The notes under the pieces were generated by a model. It was not told the DNA's origin. It did no database searches and worked only from the letters and a program-made list of their open reading frames with translations. The translations under genes and the position numbers were made by a program. From DATIXD01 sp035518875 (GTDB lineage: Bacteria; Pseudomonadota; Gammaproteobacteria; Methylococcales; Methylococcaceae), in assembly GCA_035518875.1 (NCBI GenBank), contig DATIXD010000014.1:1-41072 (forward strand): a DNA stretch of 41,072 nt, written 5' to 3'. This document shows, one piece after another, positions 31,866 to 38,721 of this stretch; position 1 is the first letter of the stretch; each line of letters opens with the position of its first letter.

Positions 31866-32666
31866 ATGGATAGGATGATTGCGGTCGTGTTCGACAGCGA
31901 GGGCAAGGCATACGAGGGTTCCAAGGCCCTCAAGGAATTGGATGCCGAGGGCAGCATTACGCTTTACGCGGTGGGCGTGATCGCGAAGGACGCAACGGGG
32001 AAGGTGACCGTCAAAGAGGCGGCCGACCAGGGCCCCCTCGGAACGGCCGTGGGTCTTGTCACCGGGAGCCTGATCGGGCTGATTGGGGGGCCCGTGGGTG
32101 TGGCAATCGGTGCCTATGCGGGGACGCTTGGGGGCATCATGTACGACCTGGGGACCGTTGGGATTGGCGATGACTTTCTGGCCGAGGTCGGTGGACGCCT
32201 GAAGCCGGGCAAGACGGCCGTTGTCGCCGAAGTCGAGGAGGAGTGGGTGATGCCGGTCGATACCCGCATGGAAGCCGCGGGAGGTGTCGTCTTCCGCCGG
32301 GGACTCGGGGAAGTCCAGGACGCACTGATCGAAAGGGACGCCAATGCACTCAAGGCCGAGATCGCCCATTTGAAAGCCGAACACGCCCAGGCGACCGGGC
32401 AGGCAAAGGCCAAACTCCAGGCAAAGATTGACGCGGCCAAGGCCAAGCTGCAAGCCACGCATGACCGTGCCAAGGCGGCGCTTGAAGCCTCGAGAAAAAA
32501 GATGGACGCGAAGATCAAGTCTCTGCAGGAACAGGCGGCCAAGGCGAAGGGTGACGCGAAGGCCAAGCTCGAGACGCGCATCGTCGAGGTGCGGTCCGAG
32601 TATAACCGGCGCATGGACAAGCTGAAGCAAGCTTGGGAACTCACCAAGCAGGCGCTAGGAGCGTGA
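31866..32666 (+). CDS. DUF1269-type protein with long coiled-coil tail
   Basis: A 266-residue two-part protein. Residues 1-155 resemble the DUF1269-type protein at 23532: RMIAVVFDSEGKAYEGSKAL, a Gly-rich membrane hairpin (GLVTGSLIGLIGGPVGVAIG, about 60-95) and KTAVVAEVEEEWVMPVDTRM. Residues 160-266 are a Lys/Ala/Glu-rich coiled coil (LKAEIAHLKAEHAQATGQAK and repeats), absent from the shorter paralogue. ATG 31866 follows AAAGGAGA. Probably membrane-associated with a cytoplasmic or periplasmic helical stalk. Function unknown. Confidence 0.82.
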   Translation: MDRMIAVVFDSEGKAYEGSKALKELDAEGSITLYAVGVIAKDATGKVTVKEAADQGPLGTAVGLVTGSLIGLIGGPVGVAIGAYAGTLGGIMYDLGTVGIGDDFLAEVGGRLKPGKTAVVAEVEEEWVMPVDTRMEAAGGVVFRRGLGEVQDALIERDANALKAEIAHLKAEHAQATGQAKAKLQAKIDAAKAKLQATHDRAKAALEASRKKMDAKIKSLQEQAAKAKGDAKAKLETRIVEVRSEYNRRMDKLKQAWELTKQALGA

Positions 32667-32721
32667 ACTCAAACTTATAAACGACGGCACGAAATTGCGT
32701 TCATCAAAAAGGAGGTGGGTC

Positions 32722-33300
32722 ATGTCAGACTTAATCGTGGTGGGATTCAAGAATAACATGTTCAAGGCATCGGACGTTCTCAATCAATTGAGGCAGATGA
32801 ATGAGGACTGGACCGTAAACTTGGAAGATGCGGTCGCGGTCCACCGGGGCCAAAACGGAAAGCTCCGTATCGACCAGAGCTACGACCCGACGACGGGTGA
32901 AGGGGCGGCCTGGGGAGGACTATGGGGCTCGTTGCTCGGTGCTATTCTCGCCATCCCCTTTACCGGCGGCATGAGCGCAGCCGCCGCCGCTGGGGCGCTC
33001 GCTGCCGGCGCGGTCAGCGTTGGGGCTATTGGCGCGACAGCGGGTGCCATCGACGCCGACTGGTGGAAGGAGGATTTCGGGATCTCCGATGAGTTCGTGA
33101 GAGACGTGGGTGAGACCATCCAGCTCGGAGACTCAGCCATTTTCGCACTCATCTCCGCAAACTCGGAGCAGGCCGTCAATCGGTTTTCGGGGTATGGCGG
33201 CAAGATCATCCGTACGACCCTGAGCAACAAACAGGCGGCGAAGATCGAGAAAGTACTTAACCGGGGGCGGGACTATTCCCCGAAGTCTGCAACCCTATAA
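32722..33300 (+). CDS. DUF1269-domain protein
   Basis: A 192-residue protein starting MSDLIVVGFKNNMFKASDVL, with DWTVNLEDAVAVHRGQNGKL and a Gly/Ala-rich membrane hairpin at about residues 65-115 (GGLWGSLLGAILAIPFTGGM). FVRDVGETIQLGDSAIFALI and the C-terminal RFSGYGGKIIRTTLS are standard DUF1269 features; of the three family members here this is the most typical. ATG 32722 follows AAAAGGAGGTG. Function is unknown in the family; the setting suggests membrane stress. Confidence 0.9.
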   Translation: MSDLIVVGFKNNMFKASDVLNQLRQMNEDWTVNLEDAVAVHRGQNGKLRIDQSYDPTTGEGAAWGGLWGSLLGAILAIPFTGGMSAAAAAGALAAGAVSVGAIGATAGAIDADWWKEDFGISDEFVRDVGETIQLGDSAIFALISANSEQAVNRFSGYGGKIIRTTLSNKQAAKIEKVLNRGRDYSPKSATL

Positions 33301-33322
33301 CGGACCCGAAAGGAGATAAGAA

Positions 33323-33616
33323 GTGAAGAACGAGGACACAATGGCGAAAGCTCTTAAGGATAAGATCAACGCGAAATTACAGCAAGCCAAGGCTAAGCTG
33401 GAGGGGCTTGAGGCCACGGCGAAGGAGCGAAAGGCACAGGCAGAGATTGAAGCCATAACCGCTCTCAGAGCCAAGAGGGATAATATCCAGGCGAGGGTGC
33501 AGGAGTTCACGGCTGCGGGCGAGGCCAAGGCCTCACAGGTTAAGTCGGACATCGAGACGAATGTGGCCAATTTTGAGGCAGAGGTTAGCAGGCTCGCCGC
33601 CAAGCTGAAATCTTAA
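33323..33616 (+). CDS. Small coiled-coil protein
   Basis: A 97-residue, highly charged, fully helical protein (DKINAKLQQAKAKLEGLEAT, VANFEAEVSRLAAKLKS) with heptad-like Leu/Ala spacing and no Cys. GTG 33323 is six bases behind AAAGGAGA (33309-33316); an ATG seven codons in is the alternative. It resembles the coiled-coil tail of the protein at 31866 in composition. No known domain. It lies 22 bases behind the DUF1269 gene and is probably co-transcribed. Confidence 0.7.
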   Translation: MKNEDTMAKALKDKINAKLQQAKAKLEGLEATAKERKAQAEIEAITALRAKRDNIQARVQEFTAAGEAKASQVKSDIETNVANFEAEVSRLAAKLKS

Positions 33617-33873
33617 AGTACGCAGGATCCTGCAAGAGTTTTGGGGTCCGGGGATTTGTTGTCCGGGGAATTCCGGGCTATGGGCGTTCTGGTCCGTCCT
33701 GATCGTGGCGTTGCGCTGAAATAAAAACAGAGGTCATAATCAGCGGCCGCCTAATACCGCTGCACGGAGAATATGAGGAAGGGGAACCAAGAGGTAAGCA
33801 GTGAAATCCCCTTCGAAGATTTCTCGAATGCGGCCGGAGCGGGGTGCCGAAGAGTACGAGAAGGAGAAAGAAT

Positions 33874-34677
33874 ATGAAAAACATTTTGGCGGTTATGCTT
33901 GGAATGGCGGTGATGGTGTTCACCTTTGGAGGCAAACAGGCTGAAGCCAAGCCACCGGTGGCTGGTGGGGCGGTTTTTGGCGTTTCGGCCGGCGAGGTCG
34001 TCGCCTTGGCCAATGGCGCCGCCGTTGCGAAGGAGACCTCCGCTCGCCGTGTGGACAGCCCAAAGTCGCAAGAACAAATGACGAAACAGAGCCACATGCA
34101 CAATTATTTGAATTGGGCCAAGGAGAGGCTCGACGAGATGGATGCCACATTGGCCTTGTTCGAAAGTAAAGTCGGCACGTTTCAGGGTGATGCACGCGCC
34201 AAGGCGGAGAGCGCTCTCACCGACATGCGTGCAAAGCGCGATGCCTTCCGGGAAACGATCAGGAAGGAAGGGGAGATGACCGAAGCCGATTGGACTCGCG
34301 CCAAGGTGGCGCTGGAGGCCGACTGGGGCGCTTTTGAGGCGAGTGTTCAAAAATATATTGACGCGGCTGGTGTGAAAGGCGAACAGCAGAAGGCCGCCTT
34401 TCAGGTGCGCGCGGATGCGCAGCGGAAAGCCTGGCAGGAAGCGATCGACAAGTTTGAGAATACCGCGGCGGGAGTTGCTGCCGATCGCCGGGCCGACGTC
34501 GACTCTGCCGTGAAGCAGATGAAAGCAGATGCGGCCGCGGCGGAAGCGAAGCTCGAAAAACTGAAGGTTGCGGGGACCGAGTCCTGGTCTTCCTATAGAA
34601 AGGCCTTGGCGGAGACACGCACCGCTTTCGATCATGCCAATCAAAAGGCGCATGACGCATTCAAAGGCGCCAAATGA
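33874..34677 (+). CDS. Exported helical protein with PRC-protein-like N-terminus (chimera)
   Basis: A 267-residue exported protein. Its first 50 residues (MKNILAVMLGMAVMVFTFGG, KQAEAKPPVAGGAVFGVSAG, then LANG) repeat the signal peptide and mature N-terminus of the PRC-barrel protein at 27176, but where that protein enters the PRC barrel this one switches to about 210 residues of long helices (NYLNWAKERLDEMDATLALF, DDWTRAKVALEADW-like repeats). So two genes share a 5' end and differ behind it. ATG 33874 follows AAGGAGA. The helical part resembles periplasmic coiled-coil proteins of unknown function. Confidence 0.8.
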   Translation: MKNILAVMLGMAVMVFTFGGKQAEAKPPVAGGAVFGVSAGEVVALANGAAVAKETSARRVDSPKSQEQMTKQSHMHNYLNWAKERLDEMDATLALFESKVGTFQGDARAKAESALTDMRAKRDAFRETIRKEGEMTEADWTRAKVALEADWGAFEASVQKYIDAAGVKGEQQKAAFQVRADAQRKAWQEAIDKFENTAAGVAADRRADVDSAVKQMKADAAAAEAKLEKLKVAGTESWSSYRKALAETRTAFDHANQKAHDAFKGAK

Positions 34678-34765
34678 GGGTGAATGTCGCGATCGAGATG
34701 AAATCACCCGGGCATGTGACGAGATCGGGGTGAAAATCCGCCTAACCATTTGAAGGGAGGATGAT

Positions 34766-35074
34766 GTGGGCATCGATGCCGTGTTGTCCAAGGAATTGAG
34801 GGCTCTCCAGGAAGAATTGGCGGTCTCGCATCAGGAACGCTCGGTGCGAAGCGAAGGGCGTGCGCCCGCCACCGACGCCGAAGTTAATCGCGACCGTCGG
34901 CCGGACGAAGGAGCCGAAGAACACCATCTCGTCGGCGAGCTTCGCGACCTTGCAAACGTGATCACTGAGTTTGTCGAAGAGGCAGAGCAGAACGTATCCG
35001 AGCATCCGACCGCGAGCGTGGTTGGCGCCTTGGTAGTGGGGATATTGATAGGACGTCTCTTGGGGCGTCGATAG
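34766..35074 (+). CDS. ElaB/YqjD-like (DUF883) inner-membrane-anchored protein
   Basis: A 102-residue protein with a charged helical first part (ELRALQEELAVSHQERSVRS), then NVSEHPTASVVGALVVGILI and GRLLGRR, the single C-terminal membrane anchor with Gly zipper and basic end that marks the ElaB/YqjD/DUF883 group. In E. coli YqjD associates with ribosomes at the membrane in stationary phase. GTG 34766 has AAGGGAGG at 34753-34760; ATGs nearby are in another frame. The next gene is YqjE-like, the same neighbour order as yqjD-yqjE. Confidence 0.8.
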   Translation: MGIDAVLSKELRALQEELAVSHQERSVRSEGRAPATDAEVNRDRRPDEGAEEHHLVGELRDLANVITEFVEEAEQNVSEHPTASVVGALVVGILIGRLLGRR

Positions 35075-35084
35075 GAGTTACGAT

Positions 35085-35600
35085 ATGATGGACGCTTTGA
35101 TTCGGGATCTCCGGCTTCTTTGGAAGGCCGATTCCATGATCGGGAAAATATGGCTGAACTTCATGATTCGCCGGTTCGGCTTCTTCCTGTTTGCGGGTCT
35201 AATTGCGGTCTTCGGGCTTGTGATGGCGAACGTTGCAGTCTTTTATGCCCTTCAGGGATCTGTCGGTTCTGTTTGGGCCGCTTTGATCGTCGCTGTGGCC
35301 GATTTCGTGCTCGCTTCAATGGTCATGCTGGCCGGGAAGCACTCCGAGCCAGGACGCGAGTTCAACCTGATTCTTGAAGTTCGCAAGACGGCGATCGAAT
35401 CCTTCCAGGCAGATACGCGAGATCTTCAGGCCACCCTCGATGCGTTTCGCCAAGAGGTCCGGGAGACCAAGGATACGATTGCGCAATTCGTCCACAATCC
35501 TTTGGACGTCGCCGTTCAGAAGCTTCTGATTCCCTCAGCCGTGTCGATCGTGAAAGGGCTCCGCTCGAGAAAAGATCGAGCGGGAGAAAAGGGAGTTTAA
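35085..35600 (+). CDS. YqjE-like/phage-holin-superfamily membrane protein
   Basis: A 171-residue protein with two adjacent membrane helices (FGFFLFAGLIAVFGLVMANV and WAALIVAVADFVLASMVMLA, about residues 31-50 and 63-83) followed by an amphipathic helical tail (EVRKTAIESFQADTRDLQAT). Layout and position behind a YqjD-like gene match YqjE, placed by profile in the phage holin III superfamily. ATG 35085 follows TAGGAG. Function unknown; probably acts with the preceding gene. Confidence 0.75.
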   Translation: MMDALIRDLRLLWKADSMIGKIWLNFMIRRFGFFLFAGLIAVFGLVMANVAVFYALQGSVGSVWAALIVAVADFVLASMVMLAGKHSEPGREFNLILEVRKTAIESFQADTRDLQATLDAFRQEVRETKDTIAQFVHNPLDVAVQKLLIPSAVSIVKGLRSRKDRAGEKGV

Positions 35601-35659
35601 TAATGTTTGCCGGTCCGCCACTTGACGTGATGGCGCCGGGGCCCGTCAAGGGACAGGTT

Positions 35660-35895
35660 TCAAACCCCTCCGCGCTGGACGCAGTCGTCGCTAGCGGTTC
35701 GTTGCATCTAACCGGCTTTTTGTGGCGCACCGAAAGTGCACACTCATTAGAGGTGGGCGCCCACAAGAGGTGGTGGCGGGCGCAAAGGCATCTTTGGAAA
35801 CCGTCCAGAAGGCCATCTCGTTTTACACATTGGTCGGTAAAAAGCCCATCCGTCTCCGTAAAGAGGTCGTCGGCCATGTCGCGGATCGTCTCCAA
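35660..35895 (+). pseudogene. Fragment of a 3-hydroxyacyl-CoA dehydrogenase gene
   Basis: The frame leading into the UspA gene encodes VVAGAKASLETVQKAISFYT then LVGKKPIRLRKEVVGHVADRLQ, the conserved end of the NAD-binding domain of 3-hydroxyacyl-CoA dehydrogenases (E-V-V-x-G-x-x-T ... T-V-x-x-A-x-x-F-Y-x-x-x-G-K-x-P-x-x-x-x-K-E-V-x-G-F-V-x-N-R-L-Q). An SNPSALD run upstream (near 35660, another frame) could be the preceding SNTSAL motif. It has no start of its own and is cut off exactly where UspA begins, in frame. Confidence 0.7.
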
Positions 35896-36345
35896 ATGAT
35901 TTCAAAGATTCTTGTACCCACAGATGGCTCAGGGACAGCAAAGAAGGCCACGAAATATGCCGTAGAGCTTGCAAAACAAACTGGGGCAACGATAATGTTT
36001 GTTGGCGTAATCGATAAAAGGGGTTATTTAGCTCAATCGATTCCTGCTACAGCATCCCCAACGCGCCTAATGGAGACGGTTGAAGATTACCTGCGGCAGG
36101 CTGCTGAATCTTATCTTAAAGAAGCTGAAAGACTCTGCGGGGCGAATGGCGTTCAGTCAAGAAAGGTCATCAGGTCGGGGCATCCGGTTGAAGAAATAAT
36201 AAAAGAAGCAGAAAAATCCAAAATGGACCTCATCGTTATTGGTTCTCATGGCAAGAGCGCCATAAAAGCAGCGGTCCTTGGCAGCGTTACATTTGGAGTA
36301 ATCCATAAGGAAACAAAGATCCCTGTTCTTGTAGTAAGAAGGTAA
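35896..36345 (+). CDS. Universal stress protein, UspA family
   Basis: A 149-residue single-domain UspA protein. It has MISKILVPTDGSGTAKKATK at the start, and the ATP-binding-type loop GSHGKSAIKAAVLGSVTFGV near residue 118, then VIHKETKIPVLVVRR. The G-2x-G-9x-G-S/T pattern is largely kept, suggesting nucleotide binding. ATG 35896 is the natural family start but has no ribosome site; the frame is open upstream into a 3-hydroxyacyl-CoA dehydrogenase fragment (from 35722), so expression may start further upstream or rely on coupling. Lower GC and codon use differ from its neighbours, hinting at separate origin. Confidence 0.88.
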   Translation: MISKILVPTDGSGTAKKATKYAVELAKQTGATIMFVGVIDKRGYLAQSIPATASPTRLMETVEDYLRQAAESYLKEAERLCGANGVQSRKVIRSGHPVEEIIKEAEKSKMDLIVIGSHGKSAIKAAVLGSVTFGVIHKETKIPVLVVRR

Positions 36346-36440
36346 CCCGTGTTGTGTGCCGCGATTCCGGGATCCTAAGGAGATAATCATGATGAGGTCA
36401 GTCGGTATCATGATCATCAACTCGTGAATTGGAGGGTTTT

Positions 36441-37034
36441 ATGAATACGAAGATCTCCCGGATTGCATCTAGGATTGCTGAGTTGGAACGGGAACTGGAA
36501 CATGAATTTGAGGAGGAGATCGAGGAGACGCGTCGCAAGTTCCATTACAATATCGAGAAGGGCAAGATTGCCTTCGAACGCGAAACAGGTGCGCTTCACA
36601 AGAAACTTCGTCAGGGCGTGGTGGCCTTTCTTTGGGAAGCGCCCGTGGCGAGCCTGCTGGTTGCTCCGGTCATCTATTCACTGATAATCCCACTTGTCTT
36701 GCTGGACTGCTGGATCTGGTTGTATCAGGCGGTATGCTTCCCCGTCTACAAGATTGCCAAGGTGGACCGCTCGCGCTACGTGATGCTCGACCGGGGCCAT
36801 CTCAAGTACCTCAATTGGATCGAGCGGCTCAACTGCAACTACTGCGGGTATGCTAACGGATTGATCGCTTACGCGCGGGAAGTCGCCTCCCGCACCGAGC
36901 AGTACTTTTGTCCGATTAAACACGCCCACCGCTGCTCTGGACCCCACCTGCGCTACCATGAGTTTCTCGACTTCGGCGACGCGGATGCCTACAAGAAGGA
37001 GTTGGTCAAGCTCCGTGCAGAGCTACGGCCGTGA
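36441..37034 (+). CDS. Conserved membrane protein with Cys/His cluster, unknown function
   Basis: A 197-residue protein. Residues 5-55 form a charged coiled coil (RIAELERELEHEFEEEIEET); two close membrane helices follow (about 60-100: VASLLVAPVIYSLIIPLVLL); the C-terminal part carries CNYCGYANGLIAYAREVASR followed by YFCPIKHAHRCSGPH, a Cys/His cluster that could bind metal or a cofactor. ATG 36441 follows GGAGGG (36431-36436). I recall similar unnamed proteins in other bacteria but no named family. A 12-codon frame with its own ribosome site (36389-36427) lies just upstream and may be a leader. Confidence 0.7.
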   Translation: MNTKISRIASRIAELERELEHEFEEEIEETRRKFHYNIEKGKIAFERETGALHKKLRQGVVAFLWEAPVASLLVAPVIYSLIIPLVLLDCWIWLYQAVCFPVYKIAKVDRSRYVMLDRGHLKYLNWIERLNCNYCGYANGLIAYAREVASRTEQYFCPIKHAHRCSGPHLRYHEFLDFGDADAYKKELVKLRAELRP

Positions 37035-37270
37035 AGAAATAGACAGTGCTCTGAAGTAAACTGTACAATTCGAGCGCGGCAAATTTTGTGGAGATGCTTG
37101 GAAGAAACCTAAATGCCGTAGCACGATCATAAAGTAGATTTCGCCTCCAAGAACATAGCCCCAGAATTCAGATCGCGATGTCGTAATTCAAATAGAATAC
37201 CCGCTCAAAAACCTGTTTCCTATCCAAAAACCCGGGGATTGATTTTTACGGGAATTCGGCATATTGTTTG

Positions 37271-37918
37271 ATGGGTTCAAAAAGACAGCTTTACTCGGTA
37301 GTGGATGAAAGTCTACATTTCCGTGGGAGAACCCGCTCGGGAACGGTGGATGATTTTTCAGGCCTATTCGTGGGCAAGTACTCCATGAACCTCAATGAGA
37401 ACCAGACAGACGTGGAAAATCCTGAGCTTTCGTACAAATACCTCCTCGATCTCTGGACTTCAGGAATCCGGGACTTTCACAGTTTGCTGGGTGATTATCT
37501 AACCGCGAATTCAATCTTCGCGGCGGTAATCGGATTTCTCCTTTCCCGCCAGCCTGTCACACTAATAATCTCCTTTTTGGTTTTCATTTTGTGTGTCTTC
37601 GGCATTCTTATAAGTTTACAGATGGCGATCGTCCTCGGAAGATTTTCTTCACAAAACGAGTTGTGGGAGTGGCAACTCCGTGGCACTGAAAGAAAAGCGA
37701 ATTGGAAACAAAAAAAATTGTTTGAAGATTTATATCGGCTAAGACAGTTGCAAGAGTCCCTCCATGATGAAGGAAACGATCCCCCTGTATTTCGACCCAA
37801 TTGGGCACTCCGTCAACACCGGAAATGGTGGACCCATCGCGCCATCAGTTTCCCGTTGTTTTTTGGAATCATCTATGGGCTATTAATTTTTTGGGATCTG
37901 CTTCAAATTGGGAAATAG
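37271..37918 (+). CDS. Hypothetical membrane protein
   Basis: A protein of up to 215 residues with two helices close together (about FAAVIGFLLSRQPVTLIISF and LVFILCVFGILISLQMAIVL) and one at the end (ISFPLFFGIIYGLLIFWDLL). Between lies a charged segment with WEWQLRGTERKANWKQKKLF. No clear ribosome site precedes ATG 37271; ATG 37385 (MNLNENQTDVENPELS), just before the conserved-looking part, may be the true start. I do not recognise a named family. AT-rich compared with its neighbours. Confidence 0.6.
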   Translation: MGSKRQLYSVVDESLHFRGRTRSGTVDDFSGLFVGKYSMNLNENQTDVENPELSYKYLLDLWTSGIRDFHSLLGDYLTANSIFAAVIGFLLSRQPVTLIISFLVFILCVFGILISLQMAIVLGRFSSQNELWEWQLRGTERKANWKQKKLFEDLYRLRQLQESLHDEGNDPPVFRPNWALRQHRKWWTHRAISFPLFFGIIYGLLIFWDLLQIGK

Positions 37919-38070
37919 ATCCCGTGACTAAAATTGAAGTGAATAATGGTGAGTGGTAGAGAGCGCTTTGATGGCGGTAAACTGGCGAGAGAATGCGGAA
38001 CTTGTTCGCGGGAAATCCCGGTGAGGTTTATAGACTTTTTTATGCCGACAATTTTGATCAGGAGATATCC

Positions 38071-38634
38071 ATGACTTTACTGGAAAAAATCTCAAGAGGT
38101 GATTTCATAAATCCCGCCACTTTTTTGGGAGCCCTATTTTACGGAATTGTTTTCATACTGATCGGCTGGCTTGGAACCAGGGTCATCCGTTTTGTCGCTG
38201 ACAAGCTGTTGAAATTTCAGCGAGGCGATCATGACTTGTTCGACCACACGGCTCTCACCTTTGTGACGCAATTGCTCCAAATCGAGTTCGATTTGGTATT
38301 AATCACGCTGTATGCCCACCTCATTCCTGTGCTCAGGTCTATTAGTACGGTACTGCTTGCCGGGGTTAGCATCGGCCCTGTTGTTATAGCCTTCGCGGCA
38401 CAGGCTACTCTGGGAAATTTAGTTTCCGGGATTTCTCTTCTTCTTTACAGGCCTTTTAAGCTGGGTGATCGATTGCAAATTTATATTGCTGATAAACCCG
38501 TCGAAATCGGGGATGTAGAACGCCTTACGCTGGGATATACCATATTAAAAACTACTGATAATCGGAGAATTGTGGTGCCCAACAGTACGATTGCCAATCA
38601 GATAACGATAAACCTCACGACAAAGGATTCTTGA
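38071..38634 (+). CDS. MscS-family mechanosensitive channel, short C-terminus
   Basis: A 187-residue channel protein. Helices at about residues 17-38, 66-85 and 92-113 are followed by the pore-lining MscS core IAFAAQATLGNLVSGISLLL and YRPFKLGDRLQI, then the beta domain with VVPNSTIANQITINLT. It ends there (TTKDS), without the alpha/beta C-terminal domain of full-length MscS, so it is truncated or a minimal variant. ATG 38071 follows AGGAGA; the frame is open from 37993. Such channels release solutes under hypo-osmotic shock. It precedes the cardiolipin synthase gene. Confidence 0.85.
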   Translation: MTLLEKISRGDFINPATFLGALFYGIVFILIGWLGTRVIRFVADKLLKFQRGDHDLFDHTALTFVTQLLQIEFDLVLITLYAHLIPVLRSISTVLLAGVSIGPVVIAFAAQATLGNLVSGISLLLYRPFKLGDRLQIYIADKPVEIGDVERLTLGYTILKTTDNRRIVVPNSTIANQITINLTTKDS

Positions 38635-38721
38635 CCGGTTGCAATGAATCCACGCTGCGCCTCGGAGCCAGTTTCCCTATGTTTGAACTTGAATTGAAGC
38701 TAAAACGGGATTAAGCGCTCG

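Noticed and set aside
32683..32700. A fifth sigma-54-like element (GGCACGAAATTGC) upstream of the DUF1269 gene at 32722
   Set aside because: The GG-to-GC distance is 11 bases rather than 12, the leading T is missing, and no dyad or IHF-like site accompanies it.
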